A DNA stretch of 64,000 bases from Adiantum capillus-veneris (taxonomy: Eukaryota; Streptophyta; Polypodiopsida; Polypodiales; Pteridaceae). Of the stretch, positions 49,001-61,000 are shown piece after piece. A program made the position numbers and the translations under genes. Each line of letters begins with the position of its first letter. Within the stretch, counting starts at the first letter, position 1. A model generated the notes under the pieces. It ran no database searches. It worked only from the letters and a program-made list of their open reading frames with translations, and was not told where the DNA came from. The stretch covers positions 30,767,513 to 30,831,512 of the forward strand of contig CM043968.1 of NCBI GenBank assembly GCA_014529385.2, given 5' to 3'.

Positions 49001-52000
49001 TGAAAAGCCTTCAAAACTCAAAAGCTTCTTGTCCAAAAGCAATGCCAAAAAGCTGCTAGCGTAATTTATGAAAATCCGTACAATTGCCACGTCAGCAGTC
49101 AGCACAAAACGCGGAATTCTGTACAACCTGCCACGTCATCAATTAGCATAATTTTTGGAAAAACTTGCCACGTCATCAGTTCCACGCAATTTCCTTCAGT
49201 GTGTGTGTGGGTCCTGTGCCAATAGAAAAGAACAGACTGAACAGACTTTTAGCACTTCAATAAAAACAGAATTGAGAGAGAGACACACTCGACATGGAGG
49301 AGTGGAATTCCACCTCAGAGAGTATTGGCCCCAAACCTTGGTGCCCCTTTCAATATTTCTTTATATTGCATCAACACAGTACAAGTCGGTACTCCAGACT
49401 CTGCACCTTCTCCAGGAAGCATGCCAAAGAATGAGCCCTAGCCTCATATTTAAAGGCCCTTGGCCTAAAAAGCAGTTACAATGAAAAGCCTTCAAACCTC
49501 AAAAGCTTCTGGTCCAAAAGCAATGTTAAAAAGCTGCCAGCGTAATTTACGGAAATCCGTACAGCTACCATGTCAGTAGCCAGAGCAAAACGCGGAACTC
49601 CGTACAGCCTGCCACATCATCAATCAACGTAATTTTCGGAAAAACGTGCCACGTCATCAGTTCTACGCAATTTCCTTCAGTGTGTCTGTGTGGGTCCTGT
49701 GCCAATAGAAAAGAACAGACTGAACAGACTTTTAGCACTTCAATAAAAACAGAACTGAGAGAGAGAGACGACACGCGACACGGAGTGGCAGAATTCCACC
49801 CCAGAGAGTATTGGCCCCAAACCTTGGCGCCCCTTTCGGTATTTCTTTATATTGCATCAACACAGTACAAGCAGGTACTTCAGACTCTGCACCTTCTCAA
49901 GGAAGCATGCCAAAGAATGAGCCCTAGCCTCATATTTAAAGGCCCTTGGCCTAAAAAGCAATTACAATGAAAAGCCTTCAAAACTCAAAAGCTTCTAGTT
50001 CAAAAGCAATGCCAAAAAGCTGCCACTGTAATTTACGAAAATCCCTACAGCTGCCACGTCAGCAGCCAATGCAAAACACGGAATTCCATACAGCCTGCCA
50101 CGTCATCAATCAACGTAATTTTAGGAAAAACCTACCACGTCATCAGTTCCACGCAATTTCCTTCAGTGTGTGTGTGTGTGGGTCCTACTTTATTTTAATC
50201 CTTTATGTCACTGGGGCCCCATCGGACGGGGTTCCCATAAGTTGGTAGGACTTCTTCTTCTGTTACTTGTTCTTCTTAGGGTTTAGGCCCCTCGGCCGGC
50301 ATCTGCAAGTTGGCTCCCTTCTTGAGGGCTTTGACACGTCAGCAATTTGTGACATGTCGATCTCTCCAATCTGTGATTTTGAAGAGTGACAGGTAGCCAA
50401 AAAAGGGCTTGTCCAGCCTCCGCTTGTTCCTCTTTTCCACTCATTGAGTGCGGACCTTGCACATTGCGGCAGGCCAATCAACGTAAGGTGGAAAAAAAAG
50501 AGAAAATTGCAAGAACTACCAAGAACCCCAAGTACCCAAGTACCCAAGTACCCAAAGAACCAAAGTACCCAAGTACCCCAAGTACCTCAAGAACCCAAGT
50601 ACCCCAAGTACCCAAGTACTGAGTGCATGATCACCACTAGAAGCAGAATGGATTCCTTGCGTGAAGGTGATAAGAGTGGAATTGGAGAAGAAGAATTCTC
50701 TACACTAGGAGGATTGTTTCCAGAGGCTCAACAGGTCGTCGTGGAAGGGAACGCGAAGCTCAACTCATAGGAGCTGAAGAAAAGAGAGCAGCTATGGAGC
50801 TAGAGTGTGAGCAAGCACGCGAAGCTCAATGCATATCGGCTAAAGGAAAGAGGGCAGTTATGGAGCTAGAGCGCGAGGCACTAGGAGACCAACGCATGAA
50901 AGTGAGTCCTCCAAGTACTATCTTTGAAGAACGAGCCACTCGAGGAGGTCGGCGAATCATCGCGTAGCACAGGTAGAGATGACTCCTCCAACAATCCAGT
51001 CACCGAGAAGTTCACTTTCAGTAAGTATGATGGTAAGATTGATGCTGCTGCGATTTATTCTTCTCTGCATTAATTTAATGCTTACTTTGCGACTAACAAG
51101 AAAAATAGTGACAGTCAAGTTTTGACTACTGCTATGTATTTGTTGGGTGATGCCAGTAATTGGTATCAGGCCTGGCAAGAGGTATAGATGGCCGAGCACC
51201 TTAATCGTGCCACGGATGGCGAGCCACTGTCTTTCGGTTGGGTCGACTCCCAAGGCAAGCTCAAGGCTTGCCACCGTAGTACCTTGATCGGTTGAAAGAA
51301 TTTTGGCGAGGCCTTAAGCAAATTGGAACTCCCGTCATGTCTTTTTCCAACCATATTTTGCACATAGGTGTTCAATTGCGTAAGTCGGGTGAGGATCGCA
51401 AAGAAGCTTTCCTCCTTGGTTTGGACGAGTATATCAAATACGATGTGCAAGTCTTCAACCATACAAACTACAATGCCGTCGTCACGATAGCCCTTGCACA
51501 AGAAATGAAGCACAACAAAGGTAAGCCTAAGGAGAAGAAGTCATCCTAAAGTACCTTGTAGAACCCTCATAACCAACAGAATGGTAAGAACAACAATAAT
51601 TCTTCCTCTTCTTAGTCTTCCACTATACCTAGAGCACATATCTCTTCACCTAACAGTGATAATAAAGGAAAGGCTAAAATAGAGGAACTCCCTAAGTTGA
51701 TACTCTTCGGATGACCAAAGAAGATACTTTGGATATATAGTGTCAGAGATTTTGGAATACTTTTCTACCGGCCTTTTCTTTAAAAAAGATCACCTTTAAG
51801 CAATAGATTGAGTGATTTTGTTGTGGTCTACCCAAAGAGATACAAGATTACTGCTTATTGCAGAAGTGAGAGTCCATACAACAACTGATGGGACATGTTA
51901 AGCAAGGGTTTACAATGCATTTGGGTACTCTTACGTATCCAGCTGATCAAATTTTGACGATCGGACAAAATTTGAATTACGGTAATAGAAGACGAAGAAA

Positions 52001-55000
52001 GATTCAGAAAAGAAAGATACACGTCCCTGACTGACAGAGGAACAATGTAACGAACTTGGATACCCCAAGTCTAGATTCTGTCGCGACACGAGAGAGATTC
52101 ACTTAGAAATACTTCATAACTTCAAAATCACAGTTCAATTTGGTCGACACGGCTCGAGAGATTGGCCCCATAGACTGGTGCCCCTGTCGGTATTTCTTTT
52201 ATATTAATCTTTGAGCAAAGTACAACTCCCGCAGGGTCCTCTGCTCTCAGACTTTGCGTCCAGCTCTGAGAAGTGAGGCCCTTAGGGCTCTTTTATTCTT
52301 ACAAGGGATGCCCAAAAGCAGAGCCTCAAAAGCAGTTAAACTCAAAAGCAAACTGTCCCAAAAGCAATTGGTCTTGGAAAAATCATAGTTACATGGGACG
52401 GCTGGTCGGGGTTGGGGTCGGGGGAGGGGACGGCAAAAGTCAAGAAACAGGGACAGGAGTCGGAACGGCAAAAAAAAGAGTTTTTTTTGGCATTTTTTGA
52501 CCTACACACATGCCACACACATAGAGCATCACTTTGACCATAAATTTACACTAAATAGACCAAAGAACACGAGTCATATAGGCGGAAATGTGCTAATAAA
52601 ACATCGATGATCGATGGATACAAAATGAGAAGTGCATGCCACAAGGGCTCAAGAGTCAAAAAGCCTAAAGGACTTAGGACAAGCCTGAGGCCTCAAGGAT
52701 AACAAAAAGTACAAAGAGCTATGTAGTAGGTAGAGTCGTAGACTCAAGAGTCTAGACTCGAGAGTCGAGTGATCAATGATCATCAAACTCAAGAAGTGCT
52801 CGCCTGCTGAATCTCCATATCGTCGTCGTAGTCGAGGTCGTCAGCAACGTATGAGGGCTCGGGAGGCTCGCATTGAGGCTCGAAGTCCTCCTCTAGCTCC
52901 TCCAAAAGAGTATCGGCCATAGATGGATTCTCTTGTGCCATCTCCCACTCAGTGAAAGGATCTGCCTTGTGTGTGACGCTCTTGGCAAGCATGCGCAAGT
53001 TAGAGCTCACAAACACCAAATCATTGGCCCTCTGAACCCCAAGGCGATTCCTCTTCTTAGAGGCAATGTGGCTGTACACACTCCATAGTTGCTCCAAGCA
53101 ACTAGTGGTACATGCTTGGCTAAGGACACTAATAGCCAAGCGCTGCAAATGTGGGCCATCTCCTCCATAGTCCTCCCACCACAAAACCGAGCCAATCTTG
53201 TTGCGATCAAGCTGTGCATCTACACATCCATAGGAGCCCTTCTTTTGCCTATAGTTGAGTAGCTCGTCTCTAATCTTGCGCCTAATGTAAATGCTAGGCT
53301 CAAGGCGCTCCAATGCAAGCCGCCATCCTTTGCTCACCTCCTTGTCGGTCTCTTGACGCCTTCCCTGAAACTCAGGGTCCAGCACATAAGCTGCCGCATG
53401 AAGTGGAGAGTAGTATCCATTCCACCTCGAGTCACACAAGCCATGAATCTCCGCATACTGAATAGGGTCAGGCACACGCTTCTCAAGTGCCTCTATCATC
53501 CGATCCATGGCTTCGTAGACTTTGCCAATGCATGGCTGCAAGCCATCCACCACTCGAAGTAGGTGTAGAATAGGCTTGACCATGGCGTCAAGAGTCTTCA
53601 CCTCCTCCCACCAAGCGGCGTCGTCGGCCCATTCTCGGCATTTCAATCCTACTGTTGATGTAGACTCCGGCATGGCCTGGAACTCATCACCGAGAAAGAG
53701 GCCCCTTAAGGCTCCGTCACATGTAGACAAGCGGCCTAGCATAAGCCAATTGAATGCAAATCTTGTCTCTGAATATTTGCGCAAGGACAAGTGGCTACTC
53801 TTTGAGAAATCATGGCGCACTTTTTGATGGTTGAGCACAAAGGAGACAATTCGAGAGGCGTCACCAATGGTGGGTGAAATCCATGACAAGTTCCCTATGT
53901 CCTTGAGGAGGTTATTGAGGCAATGCGCCATGCAAAATGTGACATGGATGCTGGGATACATGCCCTTAATGATAACTCCGGCTGCCCTGTTTGATGCCTC
54001 TCCATCTGCAACCATACAAAGGACATTCTCTGGGCCGGTGATCTCTATGGTGCTTGTCCACTCAGCAGCAAGCATCTCGGCGGCCTTGCCACTATCGGAT
54101 GCATCATGTGACTCCACAAAGTACATCTCCCCCCGAGAGTAGGCCACCACCCCATGGATGGACCGCTTGCGGGTGTCGCTCCATCCATCTACAAGGAGAG
54201 ACGCCATTGGTTTCCCACAAATCCTTTGTTGCTTGGGCCGCTTGCTCCATGGCAAGCTTCTCTTTTTCAAGGAGGGTGGTGCGAAGCCTCTCCGATGAAG
54301 GTGGCACATAACAGGAGCCATATTCCCCTATTTTCGTAACCATGGTTCGAAAGTATGGAGACCTATCCACACAAAATAGAGCATGTTGTGTTAGTATGGA
54401 GAGTCGAGAGTCGAGAAGTTATAACCCATTATGAATACAAAATGGAAGATTGCAATGTGCATATGCCAAGGGAAACTCACCGCGAAGCATGGAAGGCAAT
54501 GTGGTCATGGAAGAAGAATCGGGCAACCGACCTATCCACCTCTTCCTTCAATTTAGGATTCCAATTTTCGTTGAGAGTGCTTTGGCGATGCGGAACGGAA
54601 GAGGATGGTGTAGATGCATGGCTCTTGAAGCTTCGAGAGATGTCGTCAAGGTTGGCTTCCCTTTGCTCTCGCGGTGTCGCCGTGGCGGAGGAATCAACGG
54701 CAACAAAACGGCCCCTCTTGGCCGCTTCCGCAACCTCATACACCGTGAGCTTCTCAAGAAGATCCAACCTCTTCTCGGGAGCTACATGAGGGCAAAACTT
54801 CACCTCGTGACCGGGTTCATGAAGAAGATGGGCTCGCACTTTGTTTGAACCACCCGTTCTCTTGTATGGGCATAGCTTGCATGTCCATGGTCTTGCACCG
54901 CCACCTTTCCACGCGTGCTAAAGTCTACTTCATCCCACCACGACCACGTTTGCACGGCGGGCCTCCTTCGAGAAGAACCGGCTTGAGAAGTGGAGTTGGC

Positions 55001-58000
55001 TTGAGATGACATGATGGTGGAGGGACTCGAGAGAGTAGAGCTTAGAAGTTAGAGGAGTTAGAGGAGAGCTTGTGTGGAGAGAGAGTAGAGGAGAGCTTCA
55101 AAGTGGGTAGAAGAGGGAGAGGAGAGCTTCAAAGTTCAAAGTGGGTAGAAGAGGGAGAGACTTGAGAGTGGAGACTCAACTTTCAAGGGTAGAGTGTAGA
55201 GTAGTCAATGGTCATGCTTGAGCCTTGAGCAATGAGGCTATGAGGCTTGAGCATTGAGTAGAGAGGAGAGCTTGAGCTTGAGGGAAATTGGAATAAGTAT
55301 TAAGAGGCCCAAGGGGGCTTTTATAGCCTCCCAAGGGCCAAGGCCCCCCAAAATATGGCAGTTGGGCTGTAAACAGCCGTTTAAAACGGTCATAAACGGC
55401 TACTTTAACCCCGCCTGAAAGCTGCCGTTCCCGGCCGACCCCGTCCGACCGCGTCCAAACCGGTATGTCCCCGCCCCTGTCTCCCTGCGACCTGCCCGTC
55501 CGGCCAGAGATCCGACCGTCCCAAGGTGTGCCTTTCGTCCCCGGCCCAGTTACGGCCGTCCCCCGGCCCTAGGGCCCGTCCCGCCCGTCTCTTGTAACTA
55601 TGGAAAAAATGCCAAAAAGCATCAGCGCAAATTGCGAAAATCCTTACAGCCTAAATCCGTACAATCTGCCACGTCAGCATGTCAACGCAAAACTCGGAAA
55701 TCCGTACTGTTGCTAGCGTGTCCGTACAGCTCTCTGCCACGTCACCAAGTCTGCCTACGGTTGGTCATGCCACATCATCAGTTTGTGACATACCCCCCTC
55801 TTGAAAGAATTGTAATCGCCCTCGATTACGCTTGCAAAATCAGATATAAGCCATAAACTAGTTCAGTAGACACTGACTCTAAGTACCGACGCACTAGACA
55901 CGACACATCTAGTACTTGTACAAAGACGACAGTCACATCACTGCACATGACATCACAGGACATCACATGACAATCAATCAAAGAAACATTCATTCCAAAT
56001 CTCAGACCATGGCTGCTGACAACATATTTAGTAACCACATCTAGATCCATTCTGGACCTCATTGATGTCGGGTTAACTAATTTCATATTGCGATCATGTC
56101 TATAGAGATTTTTGGACTCAAGCACTATCGTGAGCAAGCAGTCATTCGTCTCAAGCACTGTCGTGTGCGAGAATTGTTCACCTCAAGCACTGACGTGTGC
56201 GAGAATCATTCGCCTCAAGAACTGTCGTGTGCGAGAATCATTTCCGGGGGTCCCAATCCATCACCAAGTTCATACTGAACAGAGTGGTTTAATCATTTAT
56301 TCGATTGAATCAGTCGTAGCCATGATTCGTTATCGGGTTCATTCGTGAGCTTTCATTGCTCCAAAATCATCATCATCTTATTCTTAATCCTGTTATCTGT
56401 TCACAAATAAATTCATGATACTTATTGTTGTCAAGTTCATTCTGGAGTATCAGTGCTCCGAATTCGTGTCATGTGACACATCCAACCCTATGTGTCCGTG
56501 GACAAGCTATAGCATGACAAGGGTTTAGTCAGTCCAGTCATTCTAGCTTAGGAAGTGTTCTGGCACTTTTGTGAGTTTGTTCGCAGACCGTGCATGCCTA
56601 GGCACTTAGAGTAGATGCATATCCTCTGGTTGCACACAATATGATCATCAGCATTACCATCAAAATCCAACAGAATCCATCAAGAGCATTTTCTAGTGCA
56701 TTAAACCTATTTTCCCTATTTTTGACATTTTTCACTTATTTATTAAGTGACTTTTGTTGGGAACTAGGTAGGGCAATTTCGCTAAGATAATATATAAGCA
56801 AACCAAAGCTAGCACTTTTTGGTAGAGGAGACAACAGGAGCATTGCTCAGCAGGCCAACTCTCAGCAAGAAGAGGAACTTCAATTTGGCGTTTCCATCAA
56901 GGTAGCCCAGTGTTTTCACCTCAGCCCCTTCAGTGTTTTCAGCCCTTGGAGAACCTCAGCCCTTCTGCGTTTTCCCAGCCTCGCCTTGGCGATTTTGCAC
57001 AGCCATTTCAGCCAGCACCATGGCGATTTCATTCCCAGCTTCATAGCGTTTTCAGGCCCTTGAACCAGCGTTTTCAGCAATGGTTGCGGCAGCCAATTCA
57101 GCAAGGAAATTCAGCAAAACAGCCAGCCTTCAGTAGTGTTTTTGCATCAGCAGATTTCAGCACTCTTAGCGTTTTTGGACAGCAGAGTAAGCACTCCGTT
57201 TTCAGCCTTAGCATCGTCCTCATCGTCCACTCCGTCGACATCGACATAAGCCATTAGATTTGCATTCAGCCATTGTACCAGATTGTGCAGTCAATAGTAG
57301 ACCACTCTCGCCATCGAGAGTGGGGCCCTTGGAGGAGGGGTTTACAACTCCCTGGTGTCGTATTCTCTTCTCTCTCTATCTCTCAGTCTCATGCACCTTC
57401 ACGCACAGTGTCCATTCACTTTGTTTGTGTCCACTGCACTCTCTCATTAAGAAAGGAAGGCTCTCCCTTCCATTAGAACAAAAGGAACCTTGAGCACAGT
57501 TCGGAGCACTCATCTTGAGCAAAGTTCAACATTCATTCTGCTGCACCTTACATTGGTATCAAAGCTTTGGCAGTGTTTTGTATCACTCAAGGAAAGAACC
57601 ACAAGAACCACTGATTTTTTTTTTGCTTGTTGCGGTTGCACGGAACCCAAGTTCTCTTGGGCATGTCGATTTCTAATCGTGTTTTTGAAGAGTGACAGGA
57701 ATCCCAAGAAAGAAGGGCTTGTCTAGCCTCCCCTTGTGCATGTTTTCACTCATTGAGAGCGGACCGTGCACTTAGCGGCCGGCCAATCGACATGAGGTGG
57801 GAAAAAGCAGCCTTGATGTGAGCGCAAGGCCGCCAAGGGGTGCGCCCGCAGAAAAGAGCAGAACTTGGGTGAAGAGAAGATCCTTCTCTAACACAGATTG
57901 CAAGCGAAAGAAGAACCTCAAGAACCCCAAGAACTCAAGACCCCCAAGAACCCAAGAACCCAAGTCTCACAAGAACCCAAGTTCCTAGAGAACTTAAAAA

Positions 58001-61000
58001 CCAAGATCACAGTGTATGGTCATCACCCAAAGCGGAATGGATACGTTGCATGGAGGTGGCGAGCATGGGAGTGGCGAAGAAGAGTTCCCCCCACCAAGAG
58101 GTTTTCCCGACCCTCCCCCTTTCCCATCTACACCACCGATTGTACCAAATCCTATGGAGGCTTTGGTAAAGACAATGTTGGACATGATGGCACAATAGGA
58201 AGCGAATGGTTTGGCGGCCGAGGAAAGACAAGCAGAGCGTGCGGCGCAGAGTGAACGACGCATGCAAGAGTTGGTCCGACATGTTCTCACCTCGAAGCCC
58301 GAGCCAGCCATAGATGTTGGTAGTTCATCAAGTGGCGCAAGCCGCGATTCGGACTCCCAACCTAGTCACAGAGAAGATCCAGTTCAGTAAGTATGATGGT
58401 AAGATGGATGCTACCGTTACTCATTCTTGGTTGCTTCAATTTAATGCTTATTTTGCTACAACTAAGAAGACAAGAAATAGCAAGGTTTTGACGGTAGCTA
58501 TGTATCTTACCGGTGATGCCATCAATTGTACCACGCATGGCAAGAGGCACAGTTAGCCGCGTACCTAGAGGAAGTGACGAATTCACGCCCCTTTCCTTCA
58601 ATTGGGCTGATTTCCAAGACAAGCTCAAGGCACGGTTTATGCCACCTCAGTATCTCGCACGATTGAAGGACGATTGGCGCGGTCTTAAGCAAAATGGTAT
58701 GCCAGTTATGTCTTTCTCTAATCGTGTTTTGCAGCTCGGCACTCAATTACGCAAATCGGATACAGAGCGCAAGGAGGCATTTCTTTATGGATTGGACGAG
58801 TATATCAAGTATGATGTCGAGGTGCTCGGTCCAATCGATCTCAACAAGGCGGTAGCGATTGCTCTAGCAGAGGAGATGAAGCACAACAAGGGAAAGCCTA
58901 AGGAAAACAAGACTTCGACAAGTACCTCTCAGACCTCTCAGAACCCTCAGAACGGTAAGAATGGTAAGAACGGTAACTCTTCTAACCAATCTTCCAATAG
59001 TCTCTCAGAAAAGAACTCTCAAAGTGAACCTAAGGGGAAAGCTAACGCAATTGCTAAACCTAAGCTCATGCACAAAGTGATGATGTGGCTACCGACATCA
59101 GAAACCCTAAATTCTGCCAGAAACCCTAAAATTCCTGCAAACCCTAATTTTTGCCAGAAACCCTAATTCTCAGAAAACCCTATTTCTGGAAACCCTAACC
59201 CTAACTGCTGGTTGGAAACCCTAAAGTAGCCAAAAACTTGGAAGATCCACAATGCTTTTCATGTGAGTCTCTTGAAACCTTTCAAGGGTGAGGTGCTAGT
59301 CGACAGGGAGCTTGAGGAGCAACCTGAAGAAGAGAGCGAGGGAATTCTCGTTCCAAAAACATACTGGCTCACAAGGAAAGGAAAGAGAAAGGTAAAGTGA
59401 ACGACGGTTCTTACTCAAGAACTATCCGACATTGGATGCGAAGTGGATGGAGAAGGAGGACCTCGCAGATACTCCTCAGATATTGGAACTTTACCTTGAG
59501 ATTTCGGTCTAGCTCTGACTATTCCGAGAGATCTCGGACATTAGCAGGGTTGAATCTGGTGCATCCGGGACCGCACAAGAGGGGAGTTACTCCGCTCCTT
59601 TGTCACAAATTACTTGCATGGAATAAAGACACTGATTTTCCTTTGGACTTCGGGGATACCGATGTGCGGATAGTATTCTGCTGGATGACTTCATGGAAGA
59701 AGTATTTCGACATGGGAATTCCCGAGATGAATTTGACTTATGTGTCACATGTGACTGTGTCTGAGTGCAAGTTTGAAAGACGAAATGATTACAGCATTTT
59801 GGTCTTGAGAATCGATGGACATGATTGCTATAAGAATTAGCTAATCCGATATTAGTGGGATCTAGATGCGATTGCTTAACACGTTGCCAGGAACCATGGT
59901 CCTAGATCTGGATGGATTTTTATGTGATATGATTTGAATGTGATGTCAATGATCAGTGACTATCGTCTTTGTGCAAGTGCTAGATTTGTGTCATCTAGCG
60001 CGTCAGTACTCAGAGTCAGTGTCTACGTAAGTGGTTTATAGCTTATGTTTGTTTTTGTAGGCGTAATCGAGTGTACAATTCTTTTAAGAGGGGGGTATAT
60101 CACAAAATAATGACTTTATCATGTCCGCCCAGAATCTGACAAGAATTTGAAGTTATAAGTTGTTCCAACTTATAGGGTCCTGTCCGGGGGACACTAGAGT
60201 AATGAAAAGAGAGAGAGATCGCGTAGAAGATGCTGACGTGGTATGCGTTGACTGATGCATGGCAGCTGTATGGAATTCCGCGATTTGCGTTGCCAGTTTT
60301 TGGACCAAATGTTTATGGAAGTTGAAGCTTTTGAACTGATCGCTTTTGGGGCTCTGCTTTTGGCATCCCTTGTTTTGTTTAAAAGAGTCTTTGGGGTCTC
60401 ACTCTGCAGAGCATCTGGACGCAGAGTCTGAGAGCAGAGGTCCCTCGGGAGTTGTACTTGGCAATGATTAATGATAAAGAAATACCGAAAGGGGTGTCAG
60501 ACTTTGGGGCCAATACCTCTAGGCACGGAACTACGCCGTGCTCTCTCTCTCTCTCTCTCTCTCTATGTGTATGTGTGTGTGTGTGTGTTGCTTTTGAAGT
60601 TTCTATTCGTTTGTTGCTATTGATTTTGTGCTTGGAGTGTCCAAGCCTGTTACATTGAGATTTTAGGGATACCGACAGACTGATAGTATCTTGAGGAAAG
60701 AATTTATGAACATTTATACATTAAGTTGGAAATTTCCTTGATTGAAAGGAAGACGCGCTCTTTCATGTGTGTAAAGTTAGAGACATGTAGAGAAAGATGA
60801 GATGTTTGCAGCATTTTGTTTGATGAATGATTAGAACGTAGCGCATCTAAACATCCGTGATAAGCGTGATTTGGATGTGATGGCTATAAGTGAATGAGAA
60901 TTGGATGAGATTCTAGTGCATCAAGATTTCTGTCTGGATGAGATGATTGGATACTGTTGTGAATGTATGAAGAGTTTTGGAAGAATGAGATGGTTGCACT

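Larger units (their letters stand above)
52046..55790 (-). repeat. LTR split by a hAT insertion
   Basis: 52046 (TGTAACGAACTTGG) to 52383 and 55603 to 55790 (ATCAGTTTGTGACA) together make one LTR of about 530 bp on the minus strand, similar to the plus-strand LTR at 60098-60654. The adjoining 55791-56240 is the end of its internal region, with a purine tract (AAGAGGGGGG on the minus strand) directly at the LTR. Confidence 0.8.

Noticed and set aside
49155-50248. Three similar plus-strand ORFs of about 95-109 codons
   Set aside because: They repeat only because they lie on a tandemly triplicated LTR segment read antisense.
59397-59840. 147-codon ORF downstream of gag remnant B
   Set aside because: Out of frame with the chromodomain evident in the same DNA; the later part has no homology I recognise.
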